The notes below the pieces were generated by a model, which saw only the letters and a list, made by a program, of their open reading frames with translations, had not been told where the DNA came from and made no database searches. Shown here in pieces: positions 9,106 through 16,609 of a stretch of DNA of 37,139 nucleotides. The translations under genes were made by a program, and so were the position numbers. Source of the stretch: Lachnospiraceae bacterium (lineage in GTDB: Bacteria > Bacillota > Clostridia > Lachnospirales > Lachnospiraceae); NCBI GenBank assembly GCA_017397645.1, contig JAFQIE010000033.1:1-37139 (forward strand), in the 5' to 3' direction. The first letter of the stretch is position 1; every line of letters begins with the position of its first letter.

Positions 9106-10266
9106 TTATCCGATACTTCTAACAAGCTGAATAATTAAACCGCCTGCGATAGCGGAAGCAATCTGTCCTGCCACATTAGCACCTGCAGCATGCATGATGA
9201 TAATGGTTCCGGGATTCTCTTCCTGAGCCATTTTCTGTGCCACACGGGATGCCATAGGGAATGCGGAAATACCGGCTGCACCAATCATGGGATTCATTTT
9301 TTCTTTTGCAAAGAGGTTCATAAACTTCGCCAGCAAAATGCCGCCAAAGGTATCAAATACGAATGCAGCCAAGCCGATAACCATAACGATTAAGGTTTCG
9401 ATGGTTACAAATTCTTCAGCTCTCATACTGAAGGAGATGGTGATACCGAGGAGCAGGGTGATTAAGTTTGTCAGAGCATTCTGTGCAGTTTCGGACATGG
9501 TCTGCAATACACCACATTCTCGAATCAAGTTACCAAACATCAAGAAACCAACCAAGGAAACAGATGAAGGTGCAATAAATCCAACGATAATGGTGGTCAA
9601 GATAGGGAACAGAATACGTGTTGTCTTAGAAACGCTTGACGCTTCGTATTTCATGGTGATTGCACGCTCTTTCTTGGTGGTAATCAATTTGATTGCCATA
9701 GGCTGTACGATGGGTACCAGTGCCATGTAGGAGTATGCCGCTACAGCGATTGCACCAATCAACGGTGAACCGTGCTCAAGCAACTGGTGTGATACTAAAA
9801 TTGCGGTAGGACCGTCAGCGGCACCGATGATACCTACGGAAGCAGCCTCGTTCAAGCCCCATTCAGGATAAATCAATAAGGAAGCGATAAGTGCGATGAA
9901 GATACCCAACTGCGCTGCTGCACCGAATAAAAACAGTATGGGCTTGGACAACAGGGGACCAAAGTCGATCATAGCTCCGATACCGATGAACAACAGTACG
10001 GGCAATGCCTCAGAAGCGTTGATTCCGACGTTGAAAAGCCATTCAATAATACCGGTTACTTCCTCGCCATTTGACAATGTTTGAGTGACTGCACTAGTTA
10101 AAGGAAGGTTGACCAAAATCGCACCAAATCCCATGGGCAGAAGCAATGCGGGTTCGTATTCTTTTTTGATAGCTACATAGATTAATGCAGCACCAATCAA
10201 ATACATTACCAAATGTTGCCAACTGATTTCGCCAAATCCTTGCCATAAAAATGAAAAGAATTCCAT
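9106..10266 (-). CDS. oadB: sodium-ion-translocating decarboxylase beta subunit
   Basis: 386 residues and strongly hydrophobic, with about 9-11 membrane segments. It has the family hallmarks GIIGAADGPTAI (Asp151, the counterpart of the Na+-binding Asp of OadB/GcdB) and the C-terminal HAAGANVAGQIASAIAGG. This subunit couples decarboxylation of carboxybiotin to Na+ export. The partner carboxyltransferase (alpha) and biotin-carrier genes are not in the window, so the substrate (oxaloacetate, glutaconyl-CoA or methylmalonyl-CoA) cannot be decided. It is co-transcribed with the small protein downstream. Confidence 0.95.
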   Translation of the reverse strand: MEFFSFLWQGFGEISWQHLVMYLIGAALIYVAIKKEYEPALLLPMGFGAILVNLPLTSAVTQTLSNGEEVTGIIEWLFNVGINASEALPVLLFIGIGAMIDFGPLLSKPILFLFGAAAQLGIFIALIASLLIYPEWGLNEAASVGIIGAADGPTAILVSHQLLEHGSPLIGAIAVAAYSYMALVPIVQPMAIKLITTKKERAITMKYEASSVSKTTRILFPILTTIIVGFIAPSSVSLVGFLMFGNLIRECGVLQTMSETAQNALTNLITLLLGITISFSMRAEEFVTIETLIVMVIGLAAFVFDTFGGILLAKFMNLFAKEKMNPMIGAAGISAFPMASRVAQKMAQEENPGTIIIMHAAGANVAGQIASAIAGGLIIQLVRSIG

Positions 10267-10390
10267 TTTGTCTCCTTTCGACCGTCGTCTTTGACGGCAT
10301 GTACTTTTTCCACCATTTTATCTCAATTTGCAGTACTTTACAATGCGACGTCGGTTAAGAAATGGTAAAGAATGGTTTATAAGGATTTAA

Positions 10391-10419
10391 TTGTCTTTAC
10401 CAATAAAACCAAGTATAAT
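10391..10419 (+). promoter_or_regulatory. promoter of the HAAS-like membrane protein gene
   Basis: TTGTCT (10391-10396), a 17-nt spacer and TATAAT (10414-10419). An AAGGAAGG ribosome site follows at about 10464. Confidence 0.65.
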
Positions 10420-10480
10420 GATGCGTATAAATAGACGAAGTGTGTGGAAACTACATATAATAAAGGAAGGATAACCGATT

Positions 10481-10993
10481 TTGACAAAACAGGAGTTTTT
10501 GAAAACATTGCAAAGCAGCCTGACGGGCAAAATTTCTGACAGACAGGTGGCTGAGCATTTGAATTATTATGAGGAATACATTTCATCTGAAATTCGAAGC
10601 GGAAAACCAGAGGCAGAGGTGATGGATAGTTTAGGCGATCCCAGACTCATTGCCAGGAGTATCTTGGCGGCAGGTGGCGGTGAGGAGCAGACTGGTGCAA
10701 ACGCCGATGGCAGAGCCGAGGGATATTACAGTGGCGGGGCGAATGGACGCTACCAAAGTGGAGCCGGCGGCCAATATGGTGGCGGTTCTAGTGGTTACTA
10801 TGGCGGCGCAGATGAACCGCCTACGGGGAGGACATTTCGGATTCCTGCGTGGGGCTGGATGCTCATCGTGGTTTTGGGATTGATGCTTATTTTCAGTTTG
10901 GTATTCTCCGTGATTAGAATACTATTTCCGATTCTGTTCCCGATTATGATGGTGATATTTTTTATAAAATTATTTCGGGACTGGCTGAATTAG
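10481..10993 (+). CDS. HAAS/DUF1700-like membrane protein with Gly/Tyr-rich linker
   Basis: 170 residues from a TTG start. Residues 1-60 form the helical HAAS-type domain (MTKQEFLKTL-SSL, EHLNYYEEYISSEIRSG, SLGDPRLIARSI) seen in DUF1700 proteins, which often act with PadR-like regulators. Residues about 65-110 are a Gly/Tyr/Ser-rich low-complexity linker (GYYSGGANGRYQSGAGG). A hydrophobic hairpin of two helices follows (about 123-165), ending in KLFRDWLN. No PadR gene is adjacent. The role is probably a membrane-associated envelope or stress function; the exact function is unknown. Confidence 0.75.
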   Translation: MTKQEFLKTLQSSLTGKISDRQVAEHLNYYEEYISSEIRSGKPEAEVMDSLGDPRLIARSILAAGGGEEQTGANADGRAEGYYSGGANGRYQSGAGGQYGGGSSGYYGGADEPPTGRTFRIPAWGWMLIVVLGLMLIFSLVFSVIRILFPILFPIMMVIFFIKLFRDWLN

Positions 10994-11079
10994 TGTTATA
11001 ATTTCTGTTTTTCTTCACATACTATGACCGTAACTGTTAACAAGAAAATGCCGTAAATACGGCGGGATGTGAGGAAAAT

Positions 11080-11235
11080 ATGGAAAACAACAATAATAAG
11101 TATAGCAACGCTATGGACAATGCTGACAATTGCAAGAATGCGCAGAGCAAAAACGATAAAGCGCAAAATGCAAAGAACAGCCAGAACAAGAACCAGGGCG
11201 GTCAGAATAAGAACAGTCAGAATAAGACCAACTAG
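11080..11235 (+). CDS. small Asn/Lys/Gln-rich hydrophilic protein
   Basis: 51 residues, mainly Asn, Lys, Gln, Ser and Ala (MENNNNKYSNAMDNADN at the start, QNKNQGGQNKNSQNKTN at the end). A GTGAGG ribosome site lies just upstream and a strong terminator begins 13 nt after the stop, so this is a compact stand-alone gene. No hydrophobic core, signal peptide or motif is visible. The composition loosely recalls gamma-type small acid-soluble spore proteins, but no diagnostic repeat is present and the likeness may be only compositional. A small GCCGT/ACGGC hairpin (11050-11063) lies in the leader. Confidence 0.6.
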   Translation: MENNNNKYSNAMDNADNCKNAQSKNDKAQNAKNSQNKNQGGQNKNSQNKTN

Positions 11236-11247
11236 TATGAAGTTGCT

Positions 11248-11280
11248 ACAGGGGATGCCTTTTGGGTGTCCCCTGTTTGT
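11248..11280 (+). terminator. Rho-independent terminator
   Basis: ACAGGGGA (11248-11255) pairs with TCCCCTGT (11269-11276), followed by TTTGTTTG. It ends the small Asn-rich gene. Confidence 0.85.
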
Positions 11281-11395
11281 TTGCGCAAGTTGTTCTGCTC
11301 TTTGATGTAATTCTATTTACTTTGAGGAAGAAATTTTGTATACTTGGAGTGTCCTTTCTTGGGACAATGGAATCAAGGATAGATGGGAAAAGAAC

Positions 11396-12547
11396 ATGAA
11401 AAGATACGAGTTGATTGCCCCCTGCCATTTTGGTATGGAATCAGTGTTGAAACGTGAAATAGATGATTTGGGATATGACATTGCTGAGGTAGAGGATGGC
11501 CGTGTGACCTTCTATGGTGACGAGGAAGCCGTTTGCCGGGGGAATGTGTTCCTGCGCACCGCAGAGCGTATTCTTATTAAAATAGGAAGCTTTTATGCGC
11601 AGACCTATGAAGAATTGTTTCAAGGTACCAAGGCGCTGCCCTGGGAAGAATTCATTCCCGTAGATGGGAAGTTTTGGGTGACCAAGGCGGCCAGTGTGAA
11701 GTCGAAGCTGTTTAGTCCTTCCGATATTCAGTCCATTACGAAAAAAGCCATGGTGGAGCGCCTGAAAGATGTCTATCATGTGAATTGGTTCGCTGAGGAC
11801 GGAGAAAGTTTTCCCATCCGTGTGTTCCTTATGAAAGATAAAGTGACGGTAGCATTGGATACTACAGGAGAGTCCCTGCACAAAAGAGGATATCGTAAAC
11901 TTACAGCCAAGGCACCCATTGCAGAGAATTTGGCTGCGGCATTGATTATGCTGACTCCCTGGAGAGGGGATAGGATATTGGTGGACCCTTTCTGTGGAAG
12001 TGGTACTTTCCCCATTGAGGCAGCCATGATGGCCGCCAATATGGCACCGGGTATGAATAGAGAATTCAGCGCCATGAATTGGGAGCATATTGTAGGCAAA
12101 AGACTTTGGTATGACACTTTGGATGAAGCCAACGAAATGGTGGATTTGAGCGTAGACACCGACATCCAAGGCTATGACATTGATGACAAAATGGTGAGCA
12201 TTGCCAGAGAGAATGCCAAGCTGGCAGGCGTGGACAAATTGATTCATTTCCAAAAGCGTGGCGTGGATATGTTGAGCCACCCCAAGAAGTACGGCTTTAT
12301 TATCACCAATCCTCCCTATGGCGAGAGATTACAGGAGCAGAGTGAAATGCCCGCCCTGTACCGCACCATTGGCGAGAGATATAAGGCGTTGGATTCTTGG
12401 AGCATGTATTTGATTACAGCCTACGAAAACGCCGAGCAGGATATCGGTAAAAAGGCGGACAAGAACCGCAAGATTTACAATGGTATGATGAAGACTTATT
12501 ATTATCAATTTATGGGGCCTAAGCCACCTAGGAGGACAAACACATGA
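11396..12547 (+). CDS. THUMP-domain class I SAM-dependent RNA methyltransferase (RlmL/YpsC-like)
   Basis: 383 residues from ATG 11396, chosen because MKRYELIAPCHFGMESVLK is the usual N-terminus and GGGAAAAG precedes it. A ferredoxin-like plus THUMP RNA-binding region covers about 1-155 (FWVTKAASVKSKLFSPSDIQ). The Rossmann methyltransferase domain carries DPFCGSGTFPIEAA (about 197-210, SAM-binding motif I) and NPPYGERL (about 304-311, the base-flipping catalytic motif of N2-guanine/N6-adenine methylases). It resembles the N-terminal half of E. coli RlmL, which makes m2G2445 in 23S rRNA. It overlaps the ITPase gene by ATGA. Confidence 0.93.
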   Translation: MKRYELIAPCHFGMESVLKREIDDLGYDIAEVEDGRVTFYGDEEAVCRGNVFLRTAERILIKIGSFYAQTYEELFQGTKALPWEEFIPVDGKFWVTKAASVKSKLFSPSDIQSITKKAMVERLKDVYHVNWFAEDGESFPIRVFLMKDKVTVALDTTGESLHKRGYRKLTAKAPIAENLAAALIMLTPWRGDRILVDPFCGSGTFPIEAAMMAANMAPGMNREFSAMNWEHIVGKRLWYDTLDEANEMVDLSVDTDIQGYDIDDKMVSIARENAKLAGVDKLIHFQKRGVDMLSHPKKYGFIITNPPYGERLQEQSEMPALYRTIGERYKALDSWSMYLITAYENAEQDIGKKADKNRKIYNGMMKTYYYQFMGPKPPRRTNT

Positions 12548-13137
12548 AGCGCATGATTTTTGCCACCGGCAATGCAGGAAAAATGAAGGAAATCCGCATG
12601 ATAATGGAAGGCACCGGTTATGAGGTGATTTCCATGAAGGAAGCGGGCGTGGATATCGAGATAGAGGAAAATGGCAGTACATACGAGGAAAATGCCATGA
12701 TTAAGGCTAAAGTTGTAGCGGCCATCACAGGTGATACAGTGTTAGCTGACGATTCCGGATTGGAAATTGATTATTTAAATAAGGAGCCCGGGGTGCAGTC
12801 TGCCAGATATTTGGGGGAGGATACACCCTACGCGATTAAGAATGCGAGTTTGATCAGCCGGCTGGAGGGTGTGCCAGACGAACAACGCACGGCCCGTTTC
12901 GTGTGCGCCATTGCGGCGGTTTTGCCTGATGGAAGAGAGTTGACCACGCGGGCAACCATTGAAGGTAGAATAGGATACGAAGAAAAAGGGAATCATGGAT
13001 TTGGATATGACCCGATTTTCTATGTGCCGGAGTTTGGAAAAACTACCGCAGAATTGACGGAAGAAGAAAAGAATCAGGTGAGCCACAGAGGAAAGGCTTT
13101 GGAGCTGATGAAGAAGGAACTGAACCGCACAATCTGA
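12544..13137 (+). CDS. rdgB: XTP/dITP diphosphatase (Ham1/RdgB family)
   Basis: 197 residues, full length. The N-terminal FATGNAGKMKEI, the acidic VLADDSGLEID (about 60-70, catalytic metal site) and the C-terminal GFGYDPIFYVPE and SHRGKAL are all family signatures. It hydrolyses non-canonical purine nucleotides (XTP, ITP, dITP) to the monophosphate and pyrophosphate, keeping them out of DNA. It is translationally coupled to the methyltransferase gene. An 8-bp inverted repeat (GAAGTGCC 13136-13143 / GGCACTTC 13180-13187) lies at its stop codon, without a U-tract. Confidence 0.96.
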   Translation: MKRMIFATGNAGKMKEIRMIMEGTGYEVISMKEAGVDIEIEENGSTYEENAMIKAKVVAAITGDTVLADDSGLEIDYLNKEPGVQSARYLGEDTPYAIKNASLISRLEGVPDEQRTARFVCAIAAVLPDGRELTTRATIEGRIGYEEKGNHGFGYDPIFYVPEFGKTTAELTEEEKNQVSHRGKALELMKKELNRTI

Positions 13138-13193
13138 AGTGCCTGTCGTATATAATAAACATAAAGAAACATGAAGAATGGCACTTCATAACC

Positions 13194-13223
13194 TTGACAC
13201 AAGGTGGATTCATAGGATATAAT
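13194..13223 (+). promoter_or_regulatory. promoter of tRNA-Pro
   Basis: Consensus TTGACA (13194-13199) and TATAAT (13218-13223) with an 18-nt spacer, about 40 nt before the tRNA. Confidence 0.85.
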
Positions 13224-13264
13224 ACACAAGTGCATGAGGCGCCCATAATGCGTTATATGTATCT

Positions 13265-13339
13265 CGGGGTGTGGCTCAGTTTGGCTAGAGTACCTGGTTT
13301 GGGACCAGGGGGTCGCAGGTTCGAATCCTGTCACCCCGA
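13265..13339 (+). tRNA. tRNA-Pro (anticodon TGG)
   Basis: Acceptor CGGGGTG/CACCCCG; anticodon stem CCTGG/CCAGG with loop TTTGGGA; T arm GTTCGAATC; discriminator A; CCA not encoded. Confidence 0.97.
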
Positions 13340-13435
13340 TGAAGCCTTTTTTGACTCCCTTGATCTCTGTAAAAACATGAGATATTTCCTTTGGAAATAG
13401 TGATAAAGTTTTCTACAGAAAATACAATAAAAGTG

Positions 13436-13464
13436 TTGACAAGTATTGTGGTTATAGGGTAAAA
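13436..13464 (+). promoter_or_regulatory. promoter of the Arg-His-Gln-Lys tRNA cluster
   Basis: TTGACA (13436-13441), a 17-nt spacer and TAAAAT (13459-13464). No terminator-like structure is seen until 13867, so the four tRNAs are probably one transcript. Confidence 0.8.
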
Positions 13465-13498
13465 TATGCTTCGTCGGTTTGCACACCGACAATGGTTT

Positions 13499-13572
<74 letters not shown>

Positions 13573-13577
13573 CTTAT

Positions 13578-13652
13578 GGTGGGTATAGCGCAGTTGGTTA
13601 GCGCGCCAGATTGTGGCTCTGGAGGCCATGGGTTCGAATCCCATTATCCACC
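13578..13652 (+). tRNA. tRNA-His (anticodon GTG)
   Basis: Acceptor GTGGGTA/TATCCAC with the encoded extra 5' G at 13578 and discriminator C, both hallmarks of tRNA-His. Anticodon stem CCAGA/TCTGG with loop TTGTGGC. Confidence 0.97.
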
Positions 13653-13698
13653 TTTCATTACATGATGTGTCGTAATGACACGCTTGGTGTCATATCAT

Positions 13699-13770
13699 AG
13701 GGCTATCGCCAAGCGGTAAGGCACAGCACTTTGACTGCTGCATTCGCTGGTTCGAATCCAGCTAGCCCTG
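13699..13770 (+). tRNA. tRNA-Gln (anticodon TTG)
   Basis: Acceptor AGGGCTA/TAGCCCT; anticodon stem CAGCA/TGCTG with loop CTTTGAC; T arm GTTCGAATC; discriminator G. Confidence 0.97.
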
Positions 13771-13784
13771 TTCAAAATTAATAT

Positions 13785-13857
13785 GGGCCACTAGCTCAGG
13801 TGGTAGAGCACTTGACTTTTAATCAAGTTGTCCGGGGTTCGAGTCCCCGGTGGCTCA
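13785..13857 (+). tRNA. tRNA-Lys (anticodon TTT)
   Basis: Acceptor GGGCCAC/GTGGCTC with one G-T pair; anticodon stem CTTGA/TCAAG with loop CTTTTAA; T arm GTTCGAGTC; discriminator A. Confidence 0.97.
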
Positions 13858-13866
13858 GCAAAAAAG

Positions 13867-13897
13867 AAGCGGAATCCTAACGGGTTCCGCTTTCTTT
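13867..13897. terminator. bidirectional terminator shared by the tRNA cluster and the CLC gene
   Basis: Arms 13867-13877 and 13882-13892 form an 11-bp stem with U-rich tails on both strands. The last codons and stop of the CLC gene lie inside the hairpin. Confidence 0.88.
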
Positions 13898-15139
13898 ATC
13901 TCCAACTTTACGATCGATAAATTCCAATCCTAATTTGCTGTACACAATCTTTTGTTGACTATATAATCCCGAAAAACCGGATAACATATAGGAAACTACA
14001 CATACAAGGGCAAACAACCCAATGCTTTGTGTACCGAACAATTCCACAGACAGAAGTAAGGAAGCCAATGGACTGTTGGTAACGCCACAGAACAGACCCA
14101 CCATACCCAGTGCTGCGCCGAATCCTGCAGGCAAGCCCAACAGCGGCGCGAAGGTGCATCCGAAGGTGGCACCTATAAAGAATACGGGCACAATTTCTCC
14201 ACCTTTATAACCAACGCCCAAGGTAATGGCGGTGAACAGTATTTTTAATAAGAAGGCATAGGGGACAGTCTGTCCGGCAATGGCTTGTTCGATGATGTGA
14301 TTGCCGGCGCCATTGTAGTCATAGGTGCCAAGGAGCAAAGTCAGGGCGATGATGGCAGTACCGCCTGCTAAAACCTTGATATACGGGTTTGGAATCCATT
14401 TGGAAAGCAGTTTACTACCATCCCTGAATGCCTTGCAGACAAAAATGCTTAAGACTGCCAGGAGGATACCCAATAGAATGACCTTTCCGGCGGAGAGGGG
14501 TGAAAACTCCACAAAATCTGTCAGTGGGTACGCATGAGGGTGTGCACCTAAATGCTCCGCAATCCACACACCAATCATGGCTGATAAAAAGCAGGGCACC
14601 AAGGCGGCGTAATACATCACGCCTACACTGACCACTTCCATGGAAAAAACGGCAGCTGTAAGGGGAGTACCAAACACTGCGGCAAATGCCGCAGACATAC
14701 CACATAGAGTCATCACGCGACAATCCTTGTCCGACAGATGGAGTATACGGCCGATTTTGCCCGTAATAGAACTACCCAACTGCAAAGCTGCGCCTTCTCT
14801 GCCCGCAGAACCACCAAATAAATGGGTGATGGCAGTGGAGAAGAAGATTAGGGGCGCTGTGGCGGAGGGGACAGTTTCGTTGTCCCGCACAGCCATAAAT
14901 ACGGCGTTGGTAGATCCGCCGGCGGAAAGCCTGGTGTGTCGGTACAGGTAAACCACAATCAGTCCTGCAAAAGGCAGAAGATAAATCAACCATGGGTTTG
15001 TGGACCGAAAATGTGTGGCGGCCTCCAGCACATGCACGAATAGCGTTCCGATGGGACCAACAATCACGCTACACAGGGTGGCGAGAGCAATCCATTTCAG
15101 TAAGGTCAGTATATATAGTTTGGCAGTTTGGAAATTCAT
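13877..15139 (-). CDS. CLC family anion channel/antiporter, possibly fluoride-type
   Basis: 420 residues with about ten membrane helices. The gating-glutamate motif is clear: GGSAGREGAALQLG (about 109-122, Glu115). The GSGIP selectivity motif of chloride-type CLC proteins is not recognisable. The corresponding early helix reads LSAGGSTNAVF, and the later GxFxP-type loop reads GEIVPVFFIGATFG. The GGSxGREG pattern and altered filter recall the fluoride/proton CLC-F clade, but this is an inference from motifs. No fluoride riboswitch is seen in the 250-nt leader. The gene is monocistronic, with its stop inside a shared terminator. Confidence 0.85.
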   Translation of the reverse strand: MNFQTAKLYILTLLKWIALATLCSVIVGPIGTLFVHVLEAATHFRSTNPWLIYLLPFAGLIVVYLYRHTRLSAGGSTNAVFMAVRDNETVPSATAPLIFFSTAITHLFGGSAGREGAALQLGSSITGKIGRILHLSDKDCRVMTLCGMSAAFAAVFGTPLTAAVFSMEVVSVGVMYYAALVPCFLSAMIGVWIAEHLGAHPHAYPLTDFVEFSPLSAGKVILLGILLAVLSIFVCKAFRDGSKLLSKWIPNPYIKVLAGGTAIIALTLLLGTYDYNGAGNHIIEQAIAGQTVPYAFLLKILFTAITLGVGYKGGEIVPVFFIGATFGCTFAPLLGLPAGFGAALGMVGLFCGVTNSPLASLLLSVELFGTQSIGLFALVCVVSYMLSGFSGLYSQQKIVYSKLGLEFIDRKVGDKESGTR

Positions 15140-15276
15140 TATGGTTACTTCCTTATCATTTTTGTACGAAAACTCTTACATTCTATCACATAGGGTGGGA
15201 AATGTGTAGATGGAGTTTTTAAAATATGCGTGATAAAGGGAATGTTAAAACATATTATTTGAAATTATAATAAGGG

Positions 15277-15330
15277 TTATTCGTTTTAAATATTCCTTAA
15301 ACGAATAAGAAAAATATTAAAGCGAATAAC
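15277..15330. promoter_or_regulatory. three TTATTCG/CGAATAA operator-like elements
   Basis: TTATTCGTTTTAA (15277-15289) and TTAAACGAATAA (15297-15308) form an inverted repeat. A third half-site, TTAAAGCGAATAAC (15317-15330), is a direct repeat of the second, 20 nt on, and ends three bases before the -35. This is a plausible binding array for the winged-HTH protein encoded just downstream, or for a regulator shared with the divergent CLC gene. Confidence 0.55.
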
Positions 15331-15332
15331 TA

Positions 15333-15361
15333 TTGACATTAAAAAGAATAAAAAGTAAAAT
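15333..15361 (+). promoter_or_regulatory. promoter of the wHTH-ATPase-STAS gene
   Basis: TTGACA (15333-15338), a 17-nt spacer and TAAAAT (15356-15361), followed by GGGAGG at 15376-15381 before ATG 15392. Confidence 0.8.
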
Positions 15362-15391
15362 GTAGGTAACTAAAAGGGAGGTATATGTGCC

Positions 15392-16408
15392 ATGAAATTT
15401 GCTGAAGGAAAAAAGAATGCTGTGATTCTGTATTTATTACAAAAAATCGAGCAAGATGATAAGTCTATTTCCAAAGCTGTTTCCGAAGCATTTTCGATAA
15501 ATCAAAATACTGTACACACCTATATAAATGAATTGGTAGACAACAGTATTATTGAACGGAAGAAACGCGGACAATATAGGCTGGTAAAAAAAGAATATGA
15601 GTATGATTTGAGGCGTTCGAACGGAGATTTAGACACGGATACCTACGCATATGATAATTGCATGTTCCCACATATTAAGGGATATGCACCAAATATCGAT
15701 GCAATTTGGAGCTATTCATTTAGCGAAATGATAAACAATGTGGTTGATCACTCCAATGCTGAGAATCTTAAGATAATTATTGAGCAAGATTACTTGAATA
15801 CTACGGCAATCATAGCAGATGATGGAATAGGAATCTTTAAGAAAATAAAGGAACATTTTGGATATAGCACCTTAGATGAGGCTATTTGTGAATTGTTTAA
15901 AGGAAAGCTCACAACAGACTCGGCGAATCATTCGGGAGAAGGTATTTTCTTCAGCTCTAAGCTAATGGATGATTTTTTTATCGTATCTGATGGGAAAATA
16001 TTTACGAATAATAAATATGATAATAGTATGATTGTCAGTTTGATTGAGAGTACCACCAAAGGCACATGTGTTATTATGAGCCTGTCCAATCATACACACA
16101 AGAGTCCCCGGGATGTATTTGATTTGTATGCAGATGTAGATGGAGGATTCACTAAAACAAGGATTCCATTAAAAAACATATTTGACAGCATGCCGGTATC
16201 TAGATCTCAGGCAAAGCGCGTGTGTAATCGATTAGAAAGGTTTGAAGAAGTCATATTAGATTTTGAAGATGTAGAGTGGATGGGACAAGGATTTGCGCAC
16301 CAGTTATTTGTTGTATTTGCAAATCAGCACCCGGAGATTCAGATGATTCCTGTGAATATGAATGAAGATGTTACTAAAATGCATACGCATGTCATTAAAT
16401 CTATTTAA
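15392..16408 (+). CDS. winged-HTH / GHKL ATPase / STAS-like (DUF4325) fusion protein
   Basis: 338 residues with three parts. Residues 1-70 form a winged helix (SINQNTVHTYINELVDNSII then a basic wing KKRGQYRL). Residues about 100-235 are a histidine-kinase-like ATPase: N box EMINNVVDHS (about 112-121), G1 ADDGIGIF (about 142-149) and G2 HSGEGIFFSS (about 179-188). No phosphoacceptor histidine domain is present. Residues about 255-338 match the STAS-like DUF4325 fold (VILDFEDVEWMGQGFAHQLF). An anti-sigma-kinase-like ATPase and a STAS-like partner are thus fused to a DNA-binding domain. By inference it is a one-protein signalling switch that may autoregulate through the upstream sites. Signal and targets are unknown. 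Confidence 0.82.
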   Translation: MKFAEGKKNAVILYLLQKIEQDDKSISKAVSEAFSINQNTVHTYINELVDNSIIERKKRGQYRLVKKEYEYDLRRSNGDLDTDTYAYDNCMFPHIKGYAPNIDAIWSYSFSEMINNVVDHSNAENLKIIIEQDYLNTTAIIADDGIGIFKKIKEHFGYSTLDEAICELFKGKLTTDSANHSGEGIFFSSKLMDDFFIVSDGKIFTNNKYDNSMIVSLIESTTKGTCVIMSLSNHTHKSPRDVFDLYADVDGGFTKTRIPLKNIFDSMPVSRSQAKRVCNRLERFEEVILDFEDVEWMGQGFAHQLFVVFANQHPEIQMIPVNMNEDVTKMHTHVIKSI

Positions 16409-16426
16409 TTATTATGTGAATTCTAT

Positions 16427-16455
16427 TTGACATACCAAACCAGAAATGATACTAT
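16427..16455 (+). promoter_or_regulatory. promoter of tRNA-Leu
   Basis: TTGACA (16427-16432), a 17-nt spacer and TACTAT (16450-16455). Confidence 0.75.
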
Positions 16456-16486
16456 GAATTGGCGTGGTCGTGAGATTACGTCATAT

Positions 16487-16567
16487 GCGGATGTGGCGGA
16501 ATTGGCAGACGCGCCAGATTTAGGTTCTGGTGTCCCCGACGTGCAGGTTCAAGTCCTGTCATCCGCA
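16487..16567 (+). tRNA. tRNA-Leu (anticodon TAG)
   Basis: Acceptor GCGGATG/CATCCGC; anticodon stem CCAGA/TCTGG with loop TTTAGGT. A long variable arm (class II) follows, then T arm GTTCAAGTC; discriminator A. Confidence 0.97.
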
Positions 16568-16570
16568 CGA

Positions 16571-16604
16571 AAAAAGACTTAGGTTTCATTCCTAAGTCTT
16601 TTTT
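16571..16604. terminator. bidirectional terminator between tRNA-Leu and the MATE gene
   Basis: AAAAAGACTTAGG (16571-16583) pairs perfectly with CCTAAGTCTTTTT (16591-16603). U-runs exist on both strands. Confidence 0.92.
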
Positions 16605-16609
16605 GTTTG

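Noticed and set aside
11441-12280. 279-codon open frame antisense to the RNA methyltransferase gene
   Set aside because: It lies wholly opposite a well-supported gene, has no recognisable motif and is Cys/His-rich in the way of reverse-strand shadows.
15140-15260. Fluoride riboswitch before the CLC gene
   Set aside because: The leader on the minus strand lacks the conserved fluoride-aptamer sequence.
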